From an uncultured Bacteroidia bacterium (GTDB taxonomy: Bacteria > Bacteroidota > Bacteroidia > Bacteroidales > Prolixibacteraceae): a DNA stretch of 52,403 nt. The position numbers and the translations under genes were made by a program. The first letter of the stretch is position 1; every line of letters begins with the position of its first letter. Below, piece after piece: positions 44,072 to 52,362 of the stretch. The stretch covers positions 1 through 52,403 of the forward strand of contig CAINVV010000102.1 of NCBI GenBank assembly GCA_903854235.1, read 5' to 3'. The notes under the pieces were generated by a model that had not been told where the DNA came from, ran no database searches, and worked only from the letters and a program-made list of their open reading frames with translations.

Positions 44072-45754
44072 ATGAGCGACGATAAGCAGATCATATTTTC
44101 CATGTACAAGGTGAGTAAAACTTACCCGCCACAGAAACAAGTAATAAAAGACATATCGCTCTCCTTCTATCTGGGGGCAAAGATTGGTATCATCGGTTTG
44201 AATGGATCCGGTAAGTCCACGTTATTAAAAATAATAGCCGGGCTCGAAAAAGATTTCAACGGAGAACTGGCTTTTTCGCCCGGTTATACGGTTGGTCATC
44301 TTTCCCAGGACCCCATGCTGGATCCTTCAAAAACGGTAATGGGTATCGTACAGGAAGGTGCGCAGGAAATTGTCGATCTGCTGGCAGAGTTTGAAAACAT
44401 CAACCTACAGTTTGGGTTGCCAGAGGTGTATGAGGATGCAGACAAAATGGATAAGTTGATGGATCGTCAGGCCAAACTCCAGGAGAAAATCGATGCCACG
44501 GACGCCTGGAACCTGGACAACAAACTGGAGCGGGCGATGGATGCCCTGCGATGTCCCGATGGGGATACCCCTGTGACCGTACTCTCGGGAGGAGAACGCC
44601 GCAGGGTGGCTTTATGCCGTTTGTTGCTGAAACAACCTGATATTTTGCTGCTCGATGAGCCTACCAACCACCTTGATGCCGAATCCATCGACTGGCTCGA
44701 ACAACATCTTCAACAATATCCGGGTACGGTCATTTGCATCACCCACGACAGGTACTTCCTCGACAATGTCGCTGGCTGGATCCTGGAGCTCGACAGGGGC
44801 GAAGGCATTCCCTGGAAAGGAAACTATTCAAGTTGGCTGGAACAGAAGCAGAAACGCCTTGAAATGGAAGAGAAGGGGGTGTCCAAACGCAGGAAAACAC
44901 TCGAACGTGAGCTGGAATGGGTAAGAATGAGTCCCAAGGCCAGACAGGCCAAATCCAAAGCACGATTGGGAGCCTATGAAAAGTTATTGAATGAAGATGT
45001 CAGACAGAAAGAGGACAAGCTGGAACTATTTATTCCAAATGGTCCACGATTGGGGGACAAGGTCATTCTTGCAGAAAATGTCTCCAAGGGTTTCGGGGAT
45101 AGGCTGCTTTTTGAAAATCTCAACTTCACCCTGCCTCCCAACGGAATCGTGGGAGTCATTGGTCCGAACGGTGCTGGAAAAACAACCCTGTTCCGGATGA
45201 TCATGGGTATGGAACATTCCGATTCCGGTACTTTCACGGTAGGAGAAACCGTAAAGATCGGCTATGCCGACCAGTCTCATGCTGAAATTGACAACGACAA
45301 GACAGTCTATCAGGTCTTGTCGGGGGGAACTGATGAAGTAATGGTCGGAGGAAGAATGATTAATGCCAGGGCCTTTGTTTCGAAATTCAACTTCAGTGGT
45401 TCCGACCAGGAAAAAAAATGCGGGGTGTTGTCAGGAGGGGAACGGAACAGGCTTCATCTGGCCCTTACGCTAAAGTCTGGTGCAAACGTTTTGCTCCTGG
45501 ATGAACCGACGAACGACATCGATGTGAACACGCTTCGTGCCCTGGAAGAAGGGCTTGACAGTTTTGCCGGTTGCTGTGTCGTCATTTCGCACGACCGCTG
45601 GTTTCTCGATCGCATCGCAACACACATTCTCGCGTTTGAGGGCGACTCACAAATCTATTTCTTTGAGGGTAGTTATTCTGAATATGAGGAGCATAAGAAA
45701 AAGAGACTGGGTGATGCAACCCCACACAGAATCAGATACAAAAAACTCGTTTGA
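44072..45754 (+). CDS. ettA: Energy-dependent translational throttle protein EttA (ABC-F)
   Basis: Two ABC domains in one chain, no membrane helices: Walker A 'GLNGSGKSTLL' and 'GPNGAGKTTLF', signatures 'LSGGERRRVALCRLL' and 'LSGGERNRLHLALTL', and Walker B 'LLLDEPTNHLD' and 'LLLDEPTNDID'. The interdomain linker 'EWVRMSPKARQAKSKARLGA' is the P-site tRNA interaction motif typical of EttA. The protein binds the ribosomal E site and gates entry into elongation according to the ATP/ADP ratio. The 560-aa length is standard. It is preceded by a 178-bp gap with a near-consensus GAATTTTG element at 44041. Confidence 0.95.
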   Translation: MSDDKQIIFSMYKVSKTYPPQKQVIKDISLSFYLGAKIGIIGLNGSGKSTLLKIIAGLEKDFNGELAFSPGYTVGHLSQDPMLDPSKTVMGIVQEGAQEIVDLLAEFENINLQFGLPEVYEDADKMDKLMDRQAKLQEKIDATDAWNLDNKLERAMDALRCPDGDTPVTVLSGGERRRVALCRLLLKQPDILLLDEPTNHLDAESIDWLEQHLQQYPGTVICITHDRYFLDNVAGWILELDRGEGIPWKGNYSSWLEQKQKRLEMEEKGVSKRRKTLERELEWVRMSPKARQAKSKARLGAYEKLLNEDVRQKEDKLELFIPNGPRLGDKVILAENVSKGFGDRLLFENLNFTLPPNGIVGVIGPNGAGKTTLFRMIMGMEHSDSGTFTVGETVKIGYADQSHAEIDNDKTVYQVLSGGTDEVMVGGRMINARAFVSKFNFSGSDQEKKCGVLSGGERNRLHLALTLKSGANVLLLDEPTNDIDVNTLRALEEGLDSFAGCCVVISHDRWFLDRIATHILAFEGDSQIYFFEGSYSEYEEHKKKRLGDATPHRIRYKKLV

Positions 45755-45862
45755 CAATAAACGAGACGTGCAAAAAATTTGATGCTATTTATTTTGACTA
45801 AAAATTAAATATTATTCACAAATAATTAATAATATTTTTACATTTTGTAATAAAATATTCAC

Positions 45863-45870
45863 TACATTTG
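45863..45870 (+). promoter_or_regulatory. Orphan Bacteroidota-type promoter (TACATTTG)
   Basis: TACATTTG fits TAnnTTTG; TTTG occurs at 45844-45847, 15 bp upstream, closer than the usual ~19-20 bp. The surroundings are very A/T-rich. No gene follows on the + strand before the convergent punA 3' end at 45963, so it would drive only the short transcript described next. Confidence 0.5.
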
Positions 45871-45874
45871 TGGA

Positions 45875-45950
45875 GTTAATAGTTATTAGTAGTAGTTAGT
45901 TGATTTGGATTCGTAAGAGGTTGCCACCCCGGCAGCCTCTTTTCGCTTTT
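45875..45950 (+). ncRNA. Candidate ~75-nt small RNA between ettA and punA
   Basis: The stretch runs from the predicted start after TACATTTG to the T-run of an intrinsic terminator. It begins 'TTAATAGTTATTAGTAGTAG', an unstructured A/G/T-rich stretch, and contains no start codon of ATG type. The flanking genes are convergent, so this is not a leader of a downstream gene. Boundaries are predicted, and an alternative is that the terminator simply belongs to ettA. Confidence 0.45.
45915..45950 (+). terminator. Intrinsic terminator, 11-bp stem and T-run
   Basis: Left arm 45915-45925 (AAGAGGTTGCC) pairs with 45931-45941 (GGCAGCCTCTT) around loop ACCCC, with one G-U wobble on the + strand. It is followed by TTCGCTTTT. 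There is no T-run on the - strand side, so it acts on + transcripts: the candidate small RNA and/or ettA read-through. Confidence 0.8.
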
Positions 45951-45962
45951 ATATACCTTAAG

Positions 45963-46775
45963 TTACAAGTTAGCAACCAATTCGCGTATTATCAGGCTCA
46001 TTTTAGGTTCGGCCTGCATGGCAACTGCCTGCACCTCTTCGTGTGAAATTTCGACTATTTCACCGGGAACACCACTATCCGTGATGATAGAAATGCCAAA
46101 AACAGCCATATCCATGTGCCTGGCCACAATCACTTCAGGAACGGTCGACATGCCAATGGCATCGCCACCCAAAATCCTGAACATTTTGTATTCTGAGGGC
46201 GTCTCGAAGGTTGGACCCGCAACTCCTACATAGACTCCCTCTTTCAGGTCAATCTTGTTCAGAAGGGCTATTTTGAGCGCCAGGTTGCGCAGGTGAAGGT
46301 TGTAAGGCTGGCTCATATCCGGAAACCTCGGTCCCAGCTCCTTGACATTGGGACCCATCAGCGGATTGTCGCCAAACATGTTAATGTGATCCGTAATCAT
46401 CATCACATCTCCGACCTTAAATTTTGGATTCAATCCACCACTTGCATTGGAAACAAAAAGATTTTTAATCCCCAATGCCTTCAAAACCCTAACCGGGAAG
46501 GTGACCTCCTTCAGACTGTAGCCTTCGTAATGGTGGAAGCGGCCTTGCATGGCAATCACTTTTTTCCCGCCAAGGGTACCAAAGATCAGTTGTCCCTTGT
46601 GACCTTCGACCGTAGAAACGGGGAAATTTGGAATCTCCGCATAGGGAATGGCATGTTCAATATCTATTTCTTTCACCAGGCCACCCAGACCTGTTCCCAG
46701 GATGATCGCAGTTTCGGTCTTAAAGTTTGTTCTTTCGAGTATGTAGCTCGAAGTTGCTTTTATTTTCTCCAACAT
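45963..46775 (-). CDS. punA: Purine-nucleoside phosphorylase I
   Basis: The protein opens 'MLEKIKATSSYILERTNFKT' and has the phosphate-binding 'IILGTGLGGLVKEI' and 'VEGHKGQLIFG', the conserved 'MQGRFHHYEGY' and 'NASGGLNPKFKVGDVMMITD', and 'GDAIGMSTVPEVIVARH', all diagnostic of trimeric type I PNP. It splits purine nucleosides with phosphate to free base and ribose-1-phosphate for salvage. The start agrees with Bacteroidota relatives, so the 56-bp overlap with the upstream lpxK end is real. Convergent with ettA. Confidence 0.95.
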   Translation of the reverse strand: MLEKIKATSSYILERTNFKTETAIILGTGLGGLVKEIDIEHAIPYAEIPNFPVSTVEGHKGQLIFGTLGGKKVIAMQGRFHHYEGYSLKEVTFPVRVLKALGIKNLFVSNASGGLNPKFKVGDVMMITDHINMFGDNPLMGPNVKELGPRFPDMSQPYNLHLRNLALKIALLNKIDLKEGVYVGVAGPTFETPSEYKMFRILGGDAIGMSTVPEVIVARHMDMAVFGISIITDSGVPGEIVEISHEEVQAVAMQAEPKMSLIIRELVANL

Positions 46776-47817
46776 ATTTCATTATTTTTTTATCAAAATC
46801 ATTATCTGTCTGGTTGATAAACCTTATCTCTATTGGGATGTAGTAGAGATTAGTGGCAATTATCTCCGGCAAATTGTCTACTTCGCGGATACGGAAGGTA
46901 TCCTTCTCTGTCGTAACAATTATTTTATTGATGGCTGCCATGGCTTCAAACTGGGCAGCCACCTTCTCCAAATCTTTCAGGCTAAAAGGATGATGATCCG
47001 GAAATTCTGCAGAGACAACCGATTTGGTTGTTTTCAGTAATTTTTCCTTGAGCGGTTGTACATTGGCGACTCCCGTAAGCAGAAGAATACCCGTATCACC
47101 GTTCGGAGTAAAATTGGTTTCCACAATTTTGTCGGCATAAACCGGAAGCAACTCCCCATATTTGATTCGAGAGAAGAACAAATCCTGGTAAGGCCAGATG
47201 TGGAGATCCTTCGTAATGATCCGTTCATCGATGGGTTTGATCTCTCTGGGGCATTTGGTGACAATGATGATGTTGGCCCTATCCCTATTGGACGCAGGCT
47301 CACGCAACCTGCCCAAGGGAAGCAGATCATCCTCCGTAATCATGCGGGAAAAATCGATCAGCAGGATGTTGATGGATGGGGTCACATAGCGGTGTTGAAA
47401 GGCATCGTCCAAAATAATGACATCCGGTCTCTTTTCGCTGATGGCCAATATTTTTTCAATGCCACGGACCCTCTTTTCGTCGACAGCCACCATCACAGAG
47501 GGAAATTTCTTCTTGATCTGCAAGGGTTCATCTCCTGTTTGGCGGCTGGTGGAATTGGTCTCAACTACCATAAATCCACGACTCTTCCGCTTGTATCCGC
47601 GGCTCAATACAGCGATGTCGAACTTCTCGCTCAGCAGCCGGATGAGGTGTTCCGTGTGGGGAGTTTTTCCCGTACCACCTACCGTGATGTTGCCCACCGA
47701 TATGACTGGAACCTCAAACTCCTTTCCACGAAGTATGTTCAGATTAAACAGGGTATTACGGAAATTTACGATCATTCCGTATACCAGGGAGAACAAATAG
47801 AGTACTAGTTTCTTCAA
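46720..47817 (-). CDS. lpxK: Tetraacyldisaccharide 4'-kinase LpxK
   Basis: LpxK phosphorylates the lipid A disaccharide precursor at the 4' position on the inner membrane. The P-loop 'GNITVGGTGKTPHTEHLI' and 'VAVDEKRVRGI' plus 'VIILDDAFQHRYV' are family hallmarks. The N-terminal helix 'LYLFSLVYGMIVNFRNTLF' is the membrane anchor. The start is TTG at 47817 because the residues right after it (KKLVLYLFSLVYG) match the family N-terminus. It lies 5 bp after sppA and overlaps the start of punA by 56 bp, so the three genes form one operon. Confidence 0.93.
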   Translation of the reverse strand: MKKLVLYLFSLVYGMIVNFRNTLFNLNILRGKEFEVPVISVGNITVGGTGKTPHTEHLIRLLSEKFDIAVLSRGYKRKSRGFMVVETNSTSRQTGDEPLQIKKKFPSVMVAVDEKRVRGIEKILAISEKRPDVIILDDAFQHRYVTPSINILLIDFSRMITEDDLLPLGRLREPASNRDRANIIIVTKCPREIKPIDERIITKDLHIWPYQDLFFSRIKYGELLPVYADKIVETNFTPNGDTGILLLTGVANVQPLKEKLLKTTKSVVSAEFPDHHPFSLKDLEKVAAQFEAMAAINKIIVTTEKDTFRIREVDNLPEIIATNLYYIPIEIRFINQTDNDFDKKIMKYVGENKSNFELHTRKNKL

Positions 47818-47822
47818 GGTAA

Positions 47823-49598
47823 TTAATTAATTTCCAGATTAAATGGCATCCGGGCATAGATTCCCTTTGCATTTGCCTCCCTGGAGAAATTTTTCCAGTA
47901 GTCGTAAGAGGATCCCATAACTGACTCCATCATTTTGGTTTGCATCCTGACGGAGAAATTTTTCAGCAACTCAGCGAACGGATCCTTCTGTTTGGGAAGT
48001 TCACGGATCCGGTACTCAGTGATTCCGGCCTTTTCAGCAGCAATCTTCAGCGCATCTTTCAAACCGCCGAATCCATCAATCAGGTGATTATTCTTGGCAT
48101 TTACTCCGCTCCATACGCGCCCCTGACCAATAGAATCAACGGCAACCGTGGTCATTTTGCGTCCTTCTGCGACGTGGGAGAGGAAGACGTTATAGGTGCT
48201 TTCCACGTAGCCTTGCATCAGTTTGGATTCGAAAGGGGTCATTTTTCGTGTAACGGATGGCATATCCGAATGTTCGTTCGTCATGACATTGTCGAAGGTG
48301 ATGCCAATTTTGTTGGTGAGCAGGTCCCCGAAATTCGGGATGGTTCCAAACACACCTATGGAACCTGTAATGGTCGTTTGATCTGCGATGATCACAGCCG
48401 CCGGTGAAGAGATGTAATATCCGCCTGAAGCCGCATAGTCACCCATCGAAACGATGACGGGTTTCACCTCTTGGGCCAGCTTGACCTCTCTCCAGATCAC
48501 TTCCGATCCAAAGGCTGAGCCTCCCGGAGAGTTCACTCTTAAAACAATGGCCTTCACGGTAGTGTCAATGCGAGCCTCGCGAATCCCCTGTGAAACATCT
48601 TTTGAGTTGATGTCGTGCGCACTGTTTCCGGATGAGGTATCTATTTCGCCTTCGGCATAAACGATCGCGATTTTATCCTTGGCAAGTCCCTTCGTCTCCG
48701 CAGGGATCTTGTCGTACTCTGCCACAGTCAGAATAGGGATTTCGGCATTTGCTTTCAATCCAGCCAGCACCCTAAGGTCAGACAACACCTGGTCGCGGTA
48801 TTTTAGCCGGTCAAAGAAATGACTCTCTTTTGCCGTTTCCGCAGTGCGGAAGGTCATCACGGAATTGGCATATTCATTCAGCTGATCAACCGATATCTTC
48901 CGGGATTCGGAAATGCTCTTCAAAAGATGATTCCAAATGGTTGCGAGGTAGAGGGTAGTCTGTTCCCTGTTGGCAGGACTCATTTTGTCGTACAGGTAAG
49001 GTTCGACGGCAGATTTGAATTTGTTGTCCTTTCCACGGACTACCTGCATTTCGATCCCAAATTTATCCAGCGCTTTTTTGAAAAAGGTGTGTTCGGCATT
49101 CAAACCACGGAAATCAAACATCCCAACCGGATTCAGGATCAGGCTATCTGCCACGGAGGCGAGGTAATACGCTTTTTGGGTAATGGCATCCGAATAGGCA
49201 TAGATAAATTTACCGCTGGTCTTGAAGTCGATCAGCGCATTGCGAATCTCCTCAGTGGTGGCATAACCGGCACCTATTTCTGACAGTTCCAGATAGATCC
49301 CCTTTATTTTACCATCTGTTTTGGCCTGTTTGATGGCATGAAAAATCTGATTTAATCCTGTCGTGCTGGATTTTTCCATTCCGGGAAGTTCAATGTCTTC
49401 GAAAGGGTTGTTAGACTTCCTTTCAACAATCCGGTTATCCAGCTTCAGGATAAGCAGGGAATTTTCCTTGACGGTAATGGATTGTTCACCAATGGCCGCC
49501 AGGGAGGAGACTAAACCGGCAATGACAAATACAAAAATGAGGGTTGCCACCACAATGGCTGCGAGTGAGGCGAAAAAAGCTTTCCAAAAAAATTTCAT
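47823..49598 (-). CDS. sppA: Signal peptide peptidase SppA, long (67-kDa) form
   Basis: The first 35 residues hold a membrane anchor (WKAFFASLAAIVVATLIFVF). Two tandem SppA/ClpP-like domains follow. The catalytic dyad is K142 in 'ITQKAYYLAS' and S391 in 'DYAASGGYYISSPA', as in E. coli-type SppA where Lys and Ser come from different domains. It degrades remnant signal peptides in the inner membrane. The 591-aa length agrees with the long form. The promoter is probably in the 186-bp gap to folK. It is the first gene of the sppA-lpxK-punA run. Confidence 0.94.
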   Translation of the reverse strand: MKFFWKAFFASLAAIVVATLIFVFVIAGLVSSLAAIGEQSITVKENSLLILKLDNRIVERKSNNPFEDIELPGMEKSSTTGLNQIFHAIKQAKTDGKIKGIYLELSEIGAGYATTEEIRNALIDFKTSGKFIYAYSDAITQKAYYLASVADSLILNPVGMFDFRGLNAEHTFFKKALDKFGIEMQVVRGKDNKFKSAVEPYLYDKMSPANREQTTLYLATIWNHLLKSISESRKISVDQLNEYANSVMTFRTAETAKESHFFDRLKYRDQVLSDLRVLAGLKANAEIPILTVAEYDKIPAETKGLAKDKIAIVYAEGEIDTSSGNSAHDINSKDVSQGIREARIDTTVKAIVLRVNSPGGSAFGSEVIWREVKLAQEVKPVIVSMGDYAASGGYYISSPAAVIIADQTTITGSIGVFGTIPNFGDLLTNKIGITFDNVMTNEHSDMPSVTRKMTPFESKLMQGYVESTYNVFLSHVAEGRKMTTVAVDSIGQGRVWSGVNAKNNHLIDGFGGLKDALKIAAEKAGITEYRIRELPKQKDPFAELLKNFSVRMQTKMMESVMGSSYDYWKNFSREANAKGIYARMPFNLEIN

Positions 49599-49784
49599 TC
49601 GGATTAAATTTTAATTATAATTTTATCGATCCTGCTTTTGAAAGAAACCGGTTGCTGCAAATATCAAGAATTTAAACTGGTTACAAAACAGATTATCAGG
49701 TCAATCTTGATCCATATACATTCTTCGCTTTTCATTTACTACAGTAGTATCAATAGAACTGCGATCATTACAAAGATACGCACT

Positions 49785-50267
49785 ATGTCGTTAGTTTATC
49801 TCATTTTAGGCGGAAATCAGGGGAATCGCGCAGAAATAATTTCCAGAGCGATCGATTTGGTAACCAGTGAGATTGGTCCCAAATTGGCCAGTTCGGCCTG
49901 CTATGAAAGTGAATCTTGGGGCTTTAAATCCGAACCATTTATAAATCAGATTATTATAATCGATACAAACTTCTCTCCCACCGAAGTACTTGCGCGTACC
50001 CAACAGATAGAAATCAGACTGGGACGTATCAGGAATACGGCTGACTATGAGGCCCGGACCATAGACATTGACCTGCTGTATTACGATTCGCTCGTCCTGA
50101 ATACAGCACATTTGACACTTCCACATCCCCGGATCGCCGTCCGGAAATTTGTTTTGGTACCGCTGGCCGAAATTGCTCCTGGATTCCGGGATCCCTTCAC
50201 GCAATTGACCATTCTTGAAATGCTGGAGGCTTGTACCGACGAATCCACGGTAAAACGTCTCTATTGA
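49785..50267 (+). CDS. folK: 2-amino-4-hydroxy-6-hydroxymethyldihydropteridine diphosphokinase
   Basis: The ATG at 49785 gives 'MSLVYLILGGNQGNRAEIIS', which matches the HPPK start (YLxLGxNxGxR); the longer frame from 49638 adds 49 unrelated residues. HPPK motifs 'YESESWGFKSEPFINQIIII', 'LGRIRNTADYEARTIDIDLL' (R-x-x-D-x-D) and 'LPHPRIAVRKFVLVPLAEI' are complete. The enzyme pyrophosphorylates the pterin for folate synthesis. It is divergent from sppA and convergent with upp (14 bp). Confidence 0.95.
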   Translation: MSLVYLILGGNQGNRAEIISRAIDLVTSEIGPKLASSACYESESWGFKSEPFINQIIIIDTNFSPTEVLARTQQIEIRLGRIRNTADYEARTIDIDLLYYDSLVLNTAHLTLPHPRIAVRKFVLVPLAEIAPGFRDPFTQLTILEMLEACTDESTVKRLY

Positions 50268-50281
50268 GAATCGGTTTTGAT

Positions 50282-50965
50282 TCAGAAATGGGTATGGGGA
50301 ACCACCTCTTTTGAGTCAATTTTTGCCCCAAAGGCTAAATCACCAGCATCCCCCAGTCCTGGTACAATGTACGATTTTGGGGTCATCTCCTGATCGATGG
50401 CGCCAACCCAAAGCGTCACCTTGTCGGCTGGTAACTTTGAAAGGATGTAGTCAATTCCTTGTCGGCTTGCAATAAGCGAGACCAGATGGATGTGTTCCGG
50501 TTCTCCCTTCTCCAGCAAAGCGTGGTAACCTACTTCCATGGATGAACCGGTGGCCAGCATCGGATCTGATAGGATTACGACCTTGTTGTCGAGCAATGGA
50601 GAGGCGATGTATTGAAAATCAATGTGAAAATCCCCGTTTGGATCGTATTTACGGTAGGCTGAGATGAAACAATTCTCGGCGTGGTCGAAAAAATTGAGCA
50701 GTCCCTGGTGCAGCGGTAATCCAGCCCTCAGAATGGTTGCCAAAACCGGTTGCTGGTAGAGCACCTTCATCTTGGCAACGCCTAGTGAAGTGGTGACATC
50801 CTTTTCCTTGAAAGAGAGTGTTTTGCTGATCTCGTAAGCAAAGATTTCGCCTATCCGTTCGAGATTTTTTCGAAAGCGCAGGGAGTCTTTTTGGATTACT
50901 TCATCGCGTATTTCTGAAAGGAATTGATTGAAGAGGGAGTTGCTTTCGCCGAGTATGTGTATCAT
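50282..50965 (-). CDS. upp: Uracil phosphoribosyltransferase
   Basis: The ATG at 50965 (MIHILGESNSLFNQFLSEIR) is taken; the longer frame adds an aromatic-rich stretch unlike the family. The PRPP-binding motif 'VILSDPMLATGSSMEVG' and 'TILRAGLPLHQGLL' are typical, and the C-terminal 'YIVPGLGDAGDLAFG' is the uracil-binding signature. It converts uracil and PRPP to UMP for salvage. It lies 41 bp downstream of radC and is probably co-transcribed. Confidence 0.95.
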   Translation of the reverse strand: MIHILGESNSLFNQFLSEIRDEVIQKDSLRFRKNLERIGEIFAYEISKTLSFKEKDVTTSLGVAKMKVLYQQPVLATILRAGLPLHQGLLNFFDHAENCFISAYRKYDPNGDFHIDFQYIASPLLDNKVVILSDPMLATGSSMEVGYHALLEKGEPEHIHLVSLIASRQGIDYILSKLPADKVTLWVGAIDQEMTPKSYIVPGLGDAGDLAFGAKIDSKEVVPHTHF

Positions 50966-51006
50966 CAGAGATTTTTGGTAAAAATAAAAAAAAATCATTT
51001 GTGATG

Positions 51007-51702
51007 CTACAACAATCCTTCATCTGCAAAACTAAAATAGCCCGACTGGGTCACGATCAGATGGTCGATGACAGGGATCTCCATCAAGGCGGCAGCCTCT
51101 TTTAACTGGCGGGTAATTTTTTTGTCGGCATCACTGGGCTCCAGATTGCCGGAAGGATGATTGTGACCAAATATCAGGGAAGTGGCGTGCTTTTCCAGGG
51201 CAAGCTTCAACACCAGGCGCACGTCGATGACTGTCCCCGTCATACCCCCCTGACTCATCCGCTGCTTGTCGACCACCTTGTTTTGCCTGTTTAGGAAGAG
51301 CACCCAGAACTCTTCGTGGGCCAGATCGCCTATTTCAGGCCGAAGAAAATTGGCAGCATCCTTGCTCCCCTTCACCTGACCATTTTCCAGGGCTTCGGAC
51401 TGGTTTCTCCTTCTTCCAAGTTCCATCGCTGCAATCAGGGTAACAGCCTTTGCCTCTCCAATTCCTCTGAATCTTTGCAGTTCGTCGGAATTAAGCTTAC
51501 CCAACTCGTGGAGGTTGAAGTGGACCGTTTCCAAAATTCGCCGAGACAACTCCACGGCAGTTTCGTTGCTGTTGCCACTGGAGATCAGGATGGCTATCAA
51601 CTCTCCATCCGTGAGGGCAGAAATGCCCCTGAGGAGCAGTTTTTCCCTGGGGCGCTCTTCCACTGCCCACGACTTGATGCCTGGTTTGATATAAATTCCC
51701 AT
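51007..51702 (-). CDS. radC: RadC-family JAB-domain protein
   Basis: A helix-hairpin-helix-like N-terminal region ('LQRFRGIGEAKAVTLIAAME') is followed by a JAB/MPN domain with the metal-binding signature 'IFGHNHPSGNLEPSDAD' (HxHPSG). The length of 231 aa is standard. The role in DNA repair was inferred from E. coli and is not firmly established; metal-dependent protease or nuclease activity is possible. It lies downstream of rpsT. Confidence 0.94.
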   Translation of the reverse strand: MGIYIKPGIKSWAVEERPREKLLLRGISALTDGELIAILISSGNSNETAVELSRRILETVHFNLHELGKLNSDELQRFRGIGEAKAVTLIAAMELGRRRNQSEALENGQVKGSKDAANFLRPEIGDLAHEEFWVLFLNRQNKVVDKQRMSQGGMTGTVIDVRLVLKLALEKHATSLIFGHNHPSGNLEPSDADKKITRQLKEAAALMEIPVIDHLIVTQSGYFSFADEGLL

Positions 51703-51790
51703 AACAGGAGAAGCAATCCGGCGGAGGTGCCGGGTTTCGATGCTACCTCAAGTTACGGCATTTTTTCGAAAAAAGCGAATTCTAAGGCAC

Positions 51791-51820
51791 AAAAAAGGGC
51801 ACCCAATTTGGGCACCCTTT
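51791..51820 (-). terminator. Intrinsic terminator of rpsT
   Basis: On the - strand the arms AAGGGTGCCC and GGGTGCCCTT surround AAATT and are followed by a run of six T. The two central pairs are G-U wobbles on the - strand, but mismatches (C-A) on the + strand, so the hairpin forms only in the rpsT-sense transcript. It lies 23 bp after the rpsT stop codon. Confidence 0.85.
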
Positions 51821-51842
51821 AAAATATATTGCTTGAACAAAA

Positions 51843-52094
51843 TTATAACGCGTTGACGTGCAAGGTCAGGCTAGACTTCAGGTTGGAGGCTTTGTTCTTG
51901 TGGATGACATTGGTTTTTGCCAACTTATCCAACATTCCAACTACCTTGGGAAGGAGCTCGGCTGCCTTTTCCTTTTCCGTGGTGGAACGCAGTTCGCGAA
52001 CCGCATTACGGGTGGTTTTTGAATAATACTTGTTGTGAAGACGGTGAACTTCACTCTGTTTTGCTCTCTTGATCGACGACTTATGGTTTGCCAT
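51843..52094 (-). CDS. rpsT: 30S ribosomal protein S20
   Basis: The 83-aa basic protein begins '[20 protein letters not shown]' and continues '[16 protein letters not shown]', a full match to S20, which binds 16S rRNA. It ends '[16 protein letters not shown]'. It lies 33 bp downstream of a tRNA-Glu gene on the same strand, an arrangement common in Bacteroidota, and is followed by a strong intrinsic terminator. Confidence 0.97.
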   Translation of the reverse strand: MANHKSSIKRAKQSEVHRLHNKYYSKTTRNAVRELRSTTEKEKAAELLPKVVGMLDKLAKTNVIHKNKASNLKSSLTLHVNAL

Positions 52095-52127
52095 TGTTTA
52101 AAATTTTCTTGTCAAATTATTTTAATG

Positions 52128-52199
52128 TAGTCTGTAGGGGATTCGAACCCCTATGGCAAGAATGAAAATCTTGAATCCTAACCCTTAGATGAACAGACC
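52128..52199 (-). tRNA. tRNA-Glu (anticodon UUC), copy 1, CCA not encoded
   Basis: On the - strand the 72-nt sequence runs from GGTCTGT to ACAGACT plus discriminator A. The anticodon stem CAAGA/TCTTG encloses TTTTCAT, so the anticodon is TTC. The T-loop GGTTCGAATCC is standard. The 3' side reads ACA rather than CCA, so CCA must be added after transcription. The first pair is G-U. Confidence 0.93.
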
Positions 52200-52287
52200 A
52201 TCTCGAACCTCCCTGTTTGGGGTCGTAAAATTAATATTTTTTTTGTTACGACACAATTTTGCCTGAAAATTCCATATTAAATTGTGC

Positions 52288-52362
52288 TGGTAGTCTGTAG
52301 GGGATTCGAACCCCTATGGCAAGAATGAAAATCTTGAATCCTAACCCTTAGATGAACAGACC
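52288..52362 (-). tRNA. tRNA-Glu (anticodon UUC), copy 2, CCA encoded
   Basis: This copy is identical in its 72-nt body (52291-52362) to the one at 52128-52199 but has CCA encoded in the genome at 52288-52290. The nine bases upstream of the 5' end (GTTCGAGAT) are also the same in both copies, so the repeat unit extends into the flank. The two genes are 88 bp apart and in the same orientation, probably one transcript with rpsT. Confidence 0.93.

Noticed and set aside
49771-49778. TATCTTTG on the - strand as sppA promoter
   Set aside because: It fits the consensus but lies 173 bp from the sppA start and just upstream of folK; no -33 box is seen, so assignment was too uncertain.
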